Source: Synergistaceae bacterium
GTDB taxonomy: Bacteria; Synergistota; Synergistia; Synergistales; Aminobacteriaceae
Assembly: GCA_017454625.1 (NCBI GenBank)
Contig: JAFTCP010000160.1
Span: 1 to 55,766 of the forward strand
Direction of reading: 5' to 3'
Length of the DNA: 55,766 nucleotides
Positions 16,434 to 24,051 of the stretch are shown here, piece after piece. The notes below the pieces were generated by a model. It worked only from the letters and a program-made list of their open reading frames with translations. It searched no databases and was not told where the DNA came from. Position numbers and translations under genes: made by a program. Position 1 is the stretch's first letter. Every line of letters starts with the position of its first letter.

Positions 16434-17600
16434 TTATTTTGTCAGCCCGTCTAAATAATCAGCCCACCACTGCATCAGCTTTATCCTCTCCGGCATGTAT
16501 TCCGCATGATCGTATGCCCAGTGTACTGTGTTTTCCTCAACGTGCGCCAGTTGACGCTCGATTACGTCGCGATTGATCCCGTGTTCATTGGCGATTGTCG
16601 AGAACATTGCGCGGAAGCCGTGAGGAGTGATTTGCTCCTTCGTTAAGCCTATTGTCCGCAGTGCTACCCTGACTCCATTCTCAGACATACAGTGTCCGTT
16701 GTTCTCAGTGTAGGAAAAAGCCAGCGGCCGCTGCCCGTAATGGGCCTCAGTTCTTCAAGCACGGTTTTCACTTACGACTAGAGCGGCACAATATGACGGC
16801 GTTTCATCTTCATCTTGCCCGCCGGAATATCCCATACATCGCCTTTAATCTCCGACCATTCAGCGGCTCTGACTTCGCCAGGACGAGCAAACGTATACAC
16901 AGAAAAAAGCATTGCACAGCGCATAACTGTGTACGGGTAGGCTTTCATTGCCCGCATCAGGATTGCTATTTCAGAGGGATTTGTGAGCGTGGCATAATGT
17001 TTATTATTTCGCGGCCGGAGTGCCCCAAGCAGTGCAGAGGTGTCTTGCGACGCGCTACGCTAACGGATCGCTGTCCGTATATCCTGCGGCTATTGCAAAG
17101 CGATATATCTGGCCGATGACCGTTTTTACTCGTTTAGCTGTTTCCTCATGCCCAGTCTCTTCAATGCGCCTACAAACCTGAAGAATATTCCCCGAAGTTA
17201 TTTCTTTCAATGGCCAATTTCCGAGAGCTGGAAGAATATATTTATTCAGCCTGAAACGGACGGTTCGTAGATAACTTTCGGCTTTATCCTGCATACGAAC
17301 ATTCAACCATTCATCGGCGGCCTCTGAAAAAGTTTGCGGAGCTTTTGGCGTTTTACGCATTGGGCTTTCACCTTTAGCTCTGGATGTCTGTATTTCATCA
17401 CGTTTCAGCCGGGCATCTTTCAGGGATAAATCAGGATACGGTCCGAGCGATAATTTATGCTCCTTGTCATTCTCCCAATAACGAAAAATCCAATACTTGC
17501 GTCCCGATGGGTCAACCCTTAGATACAGCCCTTTATCATCGCGTACCATGTAACTGCTGTTGCGCGGTTTGGCATTCTTGACTTTTAATTCTGTAAGCAT
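16434..17600 (-). pseudogene. P4-type tyrosine integrase, broken by several indels
   Basis: Starts at ATG 17600 beside the tRNA. The N-terminal arm-binding domain (DKGLYLRVDPSGRKYWIFRY, LSLGPYPDLSLKDARLKRDE) and core-binding domain are intact to about 17,055. The catalytic part is recoverable only by changing frame: TNPSEIAILMRAMKAYPY, FARPGEVRAAEWSEI and KMKMKRRHIVPL, then two near-adjacent indels (16,775-16,790). A final shift near 16,690 leads into SENGVRVALRTIGL, HGFRAMFSTIANEHG and the last segment WAYDHAEYMPERI with the expected Tyr. Family: P4/CP4-57-like integrases that use tRNA 3' ends. It probably inserted the element at tRNA-Ala but is not expected to work now. Confidence 0.8.
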
Positions 17601-17623
17601 TGTTTATTACTCCTTTCACTGAG

Positions 17624-17674
17624 ACCGTACAAAAGATTTGTACGGGGTAATTCTTGTACGTTTTTTTGTACGGT
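17624..17674. repeat. TTGTACGGT repeats upstream of the integrase
   Basis: Four copies: ACCGTACAA (17,624-17,632, inverted), TTGTACGGG (17,638-17,646), TTGTACGTT (17,654-17,662) and TTGTACGGT (17,666-17,674). The last two repeat the 12-base spacing and T-run seen at 584-604. They lie between the integrase start and the tRNA, where arm-type sites or autorepression sites are expected. Confidence 0.55.
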
Positions 17675-17785
17675 TATATATAGGCTTTAAGCTGTTTTAT
17701 TCGGTATTTTTCGGAGTAATAATAACAGAAAACCCCGCTTTTGACGGGCTTTGTATATTTCATCGGATTTGTCCGAGTTATCATC

Positions 17786-17862
<77 letters not shown>

Positions 17863-17920
17863 ATTGCAAAAACAGGAAATATTATACGCAATGAACTCTT
17901 ATTTTGTCAAGAACAACACA

Positions 17921-17961
17921 GAAAAATTAAAAGCGCAAGAAGTATTCTTACCTCTTACGCC
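17921..17961 (-). terminator. Intrinsic terminator after the 60-residue gene
   Basis: On the minus strand GCGTAAGA...TTCTTGCGC forms a stem followed by TTTTTAATTTTT, just downstream of the gene ending at 17,971. Confidence 0.65.
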
Positions 17962-17970
17962 TGTTTTCTG

Positions 17971-18153
17971 CTAAAGCTTATCGTTGAAAACTTCTTTTAC
18001 TTTTTCTTTTGCTTTCTCCGCTAACATAAAAGCTAGTTCAATAGTTTCCCCTGGATGGTCGTTGGCAAGGTCCACTGCCTGTTGCACTATATTTTCGGGT
18101 CTACAAGCATCCTTGACGGCATCAAAAGCGGCCTTAATTAAATCGTGCCACAT
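17971..18153 (-). CDS. Small helical protein, unknown
   Basis: 60 residues (DLIKAAFDAVKDACRPEN, LAFMLAEKAKEKVKEVFNDKL), amphipathic and without a signal peptide. It starts 8 bases after the end of the TerD-domain membrane protein and shares its terminator, so the two are probably one transcript. No family is recognised. Confidence 0.5.
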   Translation of the reverse strand: MWHDLIKAAFDAVKDACRPENIVQQAVDLANDHPGETIELAFMLAEKAKEKVKEVFNDKL

Positions 18154-18161
18154 AGAAAAAT

Positions 18162-19319
18162 TTACCTCCTCGTATCGACGACAGTAAAGCCAAATTTCTC
18201 ACAGATCGCTCCAAGTCCGCCCTTCACGCCCTCACCTCTCGCCGAAAAAATCCAGCGGCCCGAATCCCTGCTAAGTTCAGCTATTATTACAGCTGTCTCC
18301 GTCGAAAATTTTTCCCGCAAATAATATCTCAGATACTCCCGCTTGGGGACCTTTTTTTCAGTATCTGTTTCAGTATCATAGTCAGCAACACGTACAAAAG
18401 TATTGGAGACCTGCCCGAAATTCTGGTTTCGCTTGTCTGCATCATGTATGGTTACAGTGAAAACTATTTTCTTGATAGTACTCGGCAGTTTGTTAAGGTC
18501 AACTGTGATCCACTCATTGTCATCGATCCCGTTTCCGCCTTTATAATCATCGGGTGAGTGTTCAAATGCGCCAGATGAGTGTCTTAAGTTATTGTAATAG
18601 ATAAGGTCTGATCCATCTGCTGCATTGTTATTCGCGGTAATCATGAAGGCCGAAGCGTCTAAATCAAATGATGCTCCACCTCTCTCGTTAACTGTCCAAC
18701 CAAGCCCAAAATATAATCTCGATATTCCCGGACTGACTTCTATTATGCTTATTTCCTGACCTTTTTCTAGCACAACAGGCTTGATGTTTACTTTCTGGCC
18801 TTGTTCTATGTTAATAGGCTTAGTAGGCTTATCTATAATTACAGGCCCAGGCTCAGTCTTTATTGACGGGGTGAAAACAGAAGCAATAAGATAACACAAT
18901 GCCCATATTGCCGGAGTAATAAACGAAATTTTCTGCGCATAAGGAATAATGTAATCTGCGAAGAATGTCGACGAAAAACTCTCAGGAGAAACATAAAAAA
19001 GCCCGGCAGCAATTAAAGCATCAACAAGCGCGCACAAAAATAAATTTAAGCTGGCGTACCGACTCTTGCGAAACAAAACATATATTCCATGAACAGCGGC
19101 AATTACCGGAACAAGGCATAATATCATAAAGATCAGCATTGCCCCGACCGCCCCATCTCCGCCAGGTAAACCGTTTTTGCTGATATGATTGGCTATTACG
19201 ATAAAAGCGTCATACATCGAACCGGTAAATACTGAACCTGAAACAGGAGCATTTATCACTGGCTGAAACATATTCAGCGCCGCACCAACGATAGCGAACA
19301 AAAATGCTATAATATTCAC
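18162..19319 (-). CDS. Membrane protein with C-terminal TerD domain
   Basis: About 385 residues. Start chosen at GTG 19319 because AAAGGAG lies 8 bases upstream; a longer frame to 19,337 would contain that site. The first 180 residues hold about four membrane segments (NIIAFLFAIVGAALNM, AMLIFMILCLVPVIAAVHG, LFLCALVDALIAAGLFY, ITPAIWALCYLIASVF). A linker follows (IEQGQKVNIK), then a TerD-type beta-sandwich (LYFGLGW, ASFDLDASAFMI, DEWITVDLNKLPSTIKKIVFTVTI, GLGAICEKFGF). TerD proteins bind calcium and are linked to tellurite and stress responses; membrane-anchored forms are less studied. The function here is not known. Confidence 0.75.
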   Translation of the reverse strand: MNIIAFLFAIVGAALNMFQPVINAPVSGSVFTGSMYDAFIVIANHISKNGLPGGDGAVGAMLIFMILCLVPVIAAVHGIYVLFRKSRYASLNLFLCALVDALIAAGLFYVSPESFSSTFFADYIIPYAQKISFITPAIWALCYLIASVFTPSIKTEPGPVIIDKPTKPINIEQGQKVNIKPVVLEKGQEISIIEVSPGISRLYFGLGWTVNERGGASFDLDASAFMITANNNAADGSDLIYYNNLRHSSGAFEHSPDDYKGGNGIDDNEWITVDLNKLPSTIKKIVFTVTIHDADKRNQNFGQVSNTFVRVADYDTETDTEKKVPKREYLRYYLREKFSTETAVIIAELSRDSGRWIFSARGEGVKGGLGAICEKFGFTVVDTRR

Positions 19320-19482
19320 GCTAAGAACTCCTTTCACGAATTTATGTATAGTTTGTTAATTTTCACACAAACTTTTTTTCCACAGTAATATTACTTAATT
19401 ACAATATAAAGTTATTCATGAAAAAAAATCCTTGCGTAAATAACTATGCGTTAAAGTTAGTTTTGAAAACGCTTTATGCCAA

Positions 19483-19520
19483 GATAAAAAATTCCCCCTG
19501 CTCTCGTGAACAAGGGGATA
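19483..19520 (-). terminator. Intrinsic terminator after rplS
   Basis: On the minus strand CCCCTTG...CAGGGGG forms a stem followed by AATTTTTTATC, immediately downstream of rplS. Confidence 0.75.
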
Positions 19521-19530
19521 AAATTTCCTC

Positions 19531-19890
19531 TTACGCTTCCGCAAACTTCCGGCGTTCCTTAATCCTCGCCGCTTTTCCGCTGAGTTTCCGCAGATAATAC
19601 AGCTTAGCTCTCCTGACTTTACCCTGACGCTGAACTTCAACTTTGTCAATGCTCGGACAATGTACAGGGAAAATCCTCTCAACTCCGACACCGTTTGAAA
19701 TTTTTCTGACCGTAAATGTCTCGTCAAGTCCTCCGTGCTGTTTCGCAATCACGATACCCTCGAAAACCTGTATTCTTTCGCGGGTGCCTTCCTTTATTTT
19801 TACGTGTACCCTCAGAGTGTCGCCAGGTCTGAAATCAGGCAATGGCGCGGCCCTGTAATACTTCTTCTGCACTAAATCTACTGCGTTCAA
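19531..19890 (-). CDS. rplS: 50S ribosomal protein L19
   Basis: 119 residues, the usual length. Typical blocks are [53 protein letters not shown] and [12 protein letters not shown]. It sits at the 30S/50S interface. It is the last gene of the ylxM-ffh-rpsP-khpA-trmD-rplS series; a terminator follows. A 147-base gap separates it from trmD. Confidence 0.97.
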   Translation of the reverse strand: MNAVDLVQKKYYRAAPLPDFRPGDTLRVHVKIKEGTRERIQVFEGIVIAKQHGGLDETFTVRKISNGVGVERIFPVHCPSIDKVEVQRQGKVRRAKLYYLRKLSGKAARIKERRKFAEA

Positions 19891-20037
19891 CTTTATCTTT
19901 CCTGCTGCTAATAAATTTTATTCTCGTGATGTCAAAATTGCATGAACTAAAGCCCGATATGGCAGCAGAATTAACCCCCTTTGAGAATTATCAAGCTGAC
20001 ATTCATAAACAACAAATATTAAATCACGCGAAAATTC

Positions 20038-21180
20038 TTAACGTTTCCCTAATAACCTGTCTAAAGCTATTCCGATTTTGACATTCAACGGGACCTCAAA
20101 ATCTTTCTCGTAAATATACCCGGAAATTACTTTATTTTCCCCAAGTCTCAAACTTTCAAGAAAATTTTCATCGTCCGAGAATACAAACATCACTGCTCCG
20201 TCGTGTTCAATGCATCTACGCTTAACTTCAAGGCTGTGTAGTGAATTATTTATCGCTCCTCCGAAAACTTTTACGATTAAAGCGTTCGTGTCAAGAAATT
20301 CCTTCAGCTTCTCAGGATTTCCCAAGATTTTCGCCTCCGGACATAATTCCTTCATCATTCCTCGAAGTTCCCGAGTATGAGCTATGACATATGGCCTCAA
20401 AATATTAAACGCCTTGCATAACTCAGAAAGTCCCGACAAGTTCACGTTCTCACTTCCAACGAATACCGCCAAGCTCACGCCCTCTGAAATATATTCACTG
20501 ATTGAAGCTCGTGATAATAATTCCGGCCTTCGTGTCAAAGTTCGTGAAACAGCAACTTTTCTTCGCCATTGTGAAACTGCCTTATCATTGCCGCTCATCA
20601 AGACCTCAGGAACTTTCATATCTTCCCATTCCGCCGGCCTCGTGTAATTCGGGTTGTCAAGCATTCCGCGATAAAACGAATCCTCAATTACTGCCTTACC
20701 CTTGCCGACAACACCAGGAACTAAACGAGACATCGCATCAACAATCAGCATCGCAGGAATTTCACCGCCTGTTAATACACAATCGCCGATTGAGACCTCC
20801 AAATCAACATACTTTTCAACGAAACGTTCATCAATTCCTTCATAATGTCCGCAGAAAATTATTACGTGATCCTGGCGCGCAAGAGTTTCGATTATTTCCT
20901 GAGAGATTAATACGCCCTGAGGAGACGGATAAACAACGAACGGTTTTACGCCTTCGATTTTAGCGTGGTTCAAAGCGTCGGTTAATTGCGGGGCTGCTAA
21001 GACCATTCCGCCCGAACCAAAAGCGTAATCATCGAGCTGCTTGTAATTTCCCCTGCCGAAGTCCCGGAGATTTACGAGATTTACGCCGACAAGTCCATTT
21101 TTTACAGCACGTCCCGGAATGCTGATGTGTAAGAAGTCCGCGAATAATTCCGGGAAGGCTGTTATTATACTGACGTTAAT
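20038..21180 (-). CDS. trmD: tRNA (guanine37-N1)-methyltransferase with fused C-terminal RNA methyltransferase-like domain
   Basis: About 380 residues. Homology begins INVSIITAFPELFADFLHIS directly after the khpA stop. In this frame there is an upstream TGA and no ATG, GTG or TTG, so the likely start is AUU at 21,178-21,180 behind GAGG. The TrmD knot is clear: DYAFGSGGMVL, IFCGHYEGIDERFVE, VDLEVSIGDCVLTGGE and PNYTRPAEWEDMKVPEVLMSG. The last 160 residues (VSLAVFVGSENVNLSGLSELCKAF ... EVPLNVKIGIALDRLLGKR) match the extra SAM-type RNA methyltransferase domain fused to TrmD in Thermotoga-like and Synergistota-like bacteria, as I recall it. It makes m1G37, which prevents frameshifting. No rimM gene is present between khpA and trmD, where it usually lies. 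Confidence 0.9.
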   Translation of the reverse strand: MNVSIITAFPELFADFLHISIPGRAVKNGLVGVNLVNLRDFGRGNYKQLDDYAFGSGGMVLAAPQLTDALNHAKIEGVKPFVVYPSPQGVLISQEIIETLARQDHVIIFCGHYEGIDERFVEKYVDLEVSIGDCVLTGGEIPAMLIVDAMSRLVPGVVGKGKAVIEDSFYRGMLDNPNYTRPAEWEDMKVPEVLMSGNDKAVSQWRRKVAVSRTLTRRPELLSRASISEYISEGVSLAVFVGSENVNLSGLSELCKAFNILRPYVIAHTRELRGMMKELCPEAKILGNPEKLKEFLDTNALIVKVFGGAINNSLHSLEVKRRCIEHDGAVMFVFSDDENFLESLRLGENKVISGYIYEKDFEVPLNVKIGIALDRLLGKR

Positions 21181-21182
21181 AT

Positions 21183-21425
21183 TTAATCCTCGACAATATC
21201 AACATCAACCCTCTCTCCGGCCTTTACTGCTGCCGCTTTGGCCAACAGCCGGATAGCGTTGATCGTTGCACCCCTCTTCCCGATTACTCGCCCCACGTCC
21301 TCATGGGCAACCCGAATCAGGATTTTACTTCCGCCTTCTGCCTCGCTGCTTTCAACTCCGACTGAGTCTGGCTGAGTTACGAGATGTTTGACGATATACT
21401 CTACTAGCTCTTTGTAATTGACCAT
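21183..21425 (-). CDS. khpA: KH-domain RNA-binding protein KhpA
   Basis: 80 residues; ATG follows GGAGGTG. A single KH domain with the GxxG loop in VIGKRGATINAIRLLAKAA. The family (KhpA/YlqC) binds RNA with KhpB and lies between rpsP and rimM/trmD in many bacteria. Here its stop is followed after two bases by the trmD start codon, suggesting translational coupling. Confidence 0.92.
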   Translation of the reverse strand: MVNYKELVEYIVKHLVTQPDSVGVESSEAEGGSKILIRVAHEDVGRVIGKRGATINAIRLLAKAAAVKAGERVDVDIVED

Positions 21426-21664
21426 TAAAGTGGCACCTCCTGTTTTATTCGCGGTCTACGATGAAATTATATTGATAACAAAATTAATATTTCTTAATTC
21501 TTCGAGGGCAGTAATTAACGTCCTCTTCATGGTTAAAATCTGTGATATTTCTTACGTTAAATTCTCAAATAACCGGCTGAATAAATTAATGACTTGGCCG
21601 GAAATTCTTCAATATATCGCTGAATATCTCCGCTTTTATTCGTTCGTTAATAAACAAAGCAAAA
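21426..21664. other. Operon-internal spacer of 239 bases
   Basis: AT-rich spacer between rpsP and khpA. It is longer than expected inside this conserved operon. I see no gene, clear terminator or known RNA element in it. Confidence 0.4.
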
Positions 21665-21934
21665 TTACTCTGCTTCTTTATTCTTGAACTTATCCCAAAT
21701 ACCCTGCTTCTTCAAAAGCCCGCGTGCCGTGTCCGAAGGTAATGCTCCGACTTTAAGCCAGTGGAGCGCGCGCTCCTCATTGATATTTACCGTTGCAGGA
21801 TCTGTCATAGGGTTATATGTTCCTATTAACTCGATAAATTTTCCGTCTCGTGGTGAACGTTCATCCGCTACAACAAGCCTGTAAAAAGGAGCTTTCTTCC
21901 TGCCTTGACGCGACAAACGAATCTTTACTGCCAT
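21665..21934 (-). CDS. rpsP: 30S ribosomal protein S16
   Basis: 89 residues. Blocks are [41 protein letters not shown] and [24 protein letters not shown] follows AGGAGGTG. It is a primary 30S assembly protein. It follows ffh by 30 bases in the same direction. Confidence 0.97.
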   Translation of the reverse strand: MAVKIRLSRQGRKKAPFYRLVVADERSPRDGKFIELIGTYNPMTDPATVNINEERALHWLKVGALPSDTARGLLKKQGIWDKFKNKEAE

Positions 21935-21964
21935 TCTTGACTTTGCACCTCCTGTAGTATTTTC

Positions 21965-23500
21965 TTATCTGCCAAAACCAAATAATGACTTTAACTTTCT
22001 GCTTCCTCCTGAACCTGAGAAACTCTTAAACATTTTCTTCATCTGTTCATACTGGGCAAGCAGTTGATTAACGCTCTGAACCGAAGTGCCTGAACCCTGA
22101 GCAATGCGCCGCCGTCTGGAGCCTTTAATTATTCGTGGGTTGCGTCTCTCTTCCGGCGTCATTGACTGGATTATGGCTTTGTTACGTTTTAATATACTTG
22201 CATCAACGTCTTCAGTCCTGAAATTTTTTATCTTATCCAATCCGGGAATCATTCCTGCAATTTTCTCAATCGGCCCTAATTTCTCTAACTGCTCAAACTG
22301 TTTTAAGAGCGTCTCAAGATTGAATTGCTTTCCTGATAATTCGGACGGTTTGATTGTATCTTCATTTATTCCTGCGGCTTTGACCTTCTCGACGAGGCCC
22401 TGAATATCTCCCATTCCCATGATACGCCCGGCCATTCGTTCGGGGCTGAAAGGTTCGAGAGCGTCAGTGTTCTCACCAACTCCGGCAAACTTTACGGGAA
22501 TTCCCGTTACTGCACGAATTGATAACGCGCTTCCTCCTCGTGCGTCGCCGTCAAGTTTTGTTAAGATTAAGCCTGTGAGATTTAAGAGTTCATGAAAACT
22601 TTTTGCGGCATTAACAGCTTCTTGACCGGTCATTGAATCGACGACGAGAATTTTCTCGGTTGGAACTAAGACTTTCGCGATGTTCTTAAGCTCGGTCATT
22701 AATTCCTCGTCAATGTGAAGTCTTCCGGCTGTGTCGAGAATTATTACGTCGTTCATGTGTGAGGCCGCATACTTCTCAGCTCCACGAACTACAGCGAGAA
22801 CATCAGGAACTTTTTGCGATTGGCCGGAAATTTTTGCTTTGCTGGAGTTTGAGGAAGTTTGAGTTTGCCCGGAAACTTTTGCATCGTTCTCGGAAGTCTT
22901 CAGCTGTTCGGAAATTTTTGCTTCATTCTGGGAATTTTGCAGTTTATCAAAAACTTTTGCGTTGTTCTCGGAATTTGTTGACTTCTCAGAAACTTTTGTG
23001 TCATCAGAACTCATTAACTGTTCGGGCCCGAAAAACGCGACTTTTGCTCCTTCAGCAAGAACTCGTAATTGTTCGACCGCCGCAGGTCTCCTTAAATCGC
23101 ATGCGACGACTAAGGGATTATGTGAGTTCTTGAGAAATCTCGCGAGCTTTACTGTCGATGTTGTTTTGCCTGAACCTTGAAGTCCGGCCATCAAAATAAC
23201 CGTTGGAGGCTTGGGCGAAATAATTAATCCTTCACTTTTTCCCATCAGAGAAATCAACTCTTCGTAGACGATTGCGGAAATTCTTTCATTGGCCGTAATC
23301 GATTGCAAAACTTCAAGGCTTGTAGCTTTCTCGCGAATTTTGGCGATTAAGTCCTTAGCGACGCGAAAATCTACATCGGCTTCAAGCAATGACCGACGAA
23401 CTTCACGCAACGCGTTATCAACGTCTTCTGCTGAGAGTTTTCCTTTGGAACTTAACTTTGAGAATACCGAAGCTAATTTTTCCTTGAGTGTGTCGAACAT
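21965..23500 (-). CDS. ffh: Signal recognition particle protein Ffh with repeat insertion
   Basis: 511 residues, about 65 longer than usual. N domain, then G domain with GLQGSGKTTSTVKLA (P loop, about 106-120), VACDLRRPAAVEQL, ILDTAGRLHIDEEL, LTKLDGDARGGSAL and the M domain with MIPGLDK, RIAQGSG and LLAQYEQMKKM. Between residues about 160 and 231, in the insertion-box region between the DLRRP and DTAGR motifs, lies a low-complexity Ser/Asn/Lys-rich insert. It is made of 13-residue repeats such as KISEQLKTSENDA and KVFDKLQNSQNEA. All GTPase motifs are intact, so the protein should target ribosome-nascent chains to the membrane as usual; the effect of the insert is unknown. Confidence 0.95.
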   Translation of the reverse strand: MFDTLKEKLASVFSKLSSKGKLSAEDVDNALREVRRSLLEADVDFRVAKDLIAKIREKATSLEVLQSITANERISAIVYEELISLMGKSEGLIISPKPPTVILMAGLQGSGKTTSTVKLARFLKNSHNPLVVACDLRRPAAVEQLRVLAEGAKVAFFGPEQLMSSDDTKVSEKSTNSENNAKVFDKLQNSQNEAKISEQLKTSENDAKVSGQTQTSSNSSKAKISGQSQKVPDVLAVVRGAEKYAASHMNDVIILDTAGRLHIDEELMTELKNIAKVLVPTEKILVVDSMTGQEAVNAAKSFHELLNLTGLILTKLDGDARGGSALSIRAVTGIPVKFAGVGENTDALEPFSPERMAGRIMGMGDIQGLVEKVKAAGINEDTIKPSELSGKQFNLETLLKQFEQLEKLGPIEKIAGMIPGLDKIKNFRTEDVDASILKRNKAIIQSMTPEERRNPRIIKGSRRRRIAQGSGTSVQSVNQLLAQYEQMKKMFKSFSGSGGSRKLKSLFGFGR

Positions 23501-23555
23501 GATTATTTTTCCCCCTCCTTATCCACTGAAATTTGCGGCAATGCGAACATGATTA

Positions 23556-23885
23556 CTAATTTTTGTCCGTCTTCTCACGTAATTTCTCGCGCAGTTCCTT
23601 ATTCTCGGCCTCAAGAGATTTTATTCTCTCTTCGAGTTTCTTGGTGTTGACTGCAAACGATAATTCCCGTTCGATTTCTTCGAGCTTATCCATGACATGA
23701 CGCGCAAGAATATACACTCCCTGTCTGCTTATGCCTAAAACTTGAGCGGCTTCCGTCAACGTTAAGTCCGAGAAGCATAATGTCTCGTAAACTTTTCGCT
23801 GTCTGGCCGTCAACAGGGGCGAATAAAAATCGTATAACAAGTTGAAATATATTCTGCGTTTCAAAAAATCATTGTCGTCATTCAT
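23556..23885 (-). CDS. ylxM: YlxM/p13-like DNA-binding protein
   Basis: 109 residues. A sigma-like helix-turn-helix (LTARQRKVYETLCFSDLTLT, EAAQVLGISRQGVYILARHV) is followed by a coiled-coil tail (LEERIKSLEAENKELREKL). The family is regularly placed directly before ffh and is thought to act with the SRP pathway. It heads the ffh-rpsP-khpA-trmD-rplS gene series. Confidence 0.9.
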   Translation of the reverse strand: MNDDNDFLKRRIYFNLLYDFYSPLLTARQRKVYETLCFSDLTLTEAAQVLGISRQGVYILARHVMDKLEEIERELSFAVNTKKLEERIKSLEAENKELREKLREKTDKN

Positions 23886-23954
23886 AATAACGAATTATAG
23901 AAAACGTAATTTTTACTGTCAAGCGATTTCACTTTACAGAAAAATTTTTCGCGC

Positions 23955-23992
23955 AAAAAATCCTCCGGCCGTAATGACCAGAGGAAAAATTT
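23955..23992 (-). terminator. Intrinsic terminator after the secreted peptidase gene
   Basis: On the minus strand CCTCTGG...CCGGAGG forms a stem followed by ATTTTTTG, downstream of the gene ending at 24,052 and before ylxM. Confidence 0.7.
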
Positions 23993-24051
23993 ACGCGATT
24001 AATATTTACGTAATTCGGAAGATTAATAATAACATTAATTACGATATTTTC

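Noticed and set aside
21426-21664. Hidden rimM gene between rpsP and khpA
   Set aside because: The spacer has stops in the minus-strand frames and no RimM-like blocks; the plus-strand open frame there looks like AT-rich noise.
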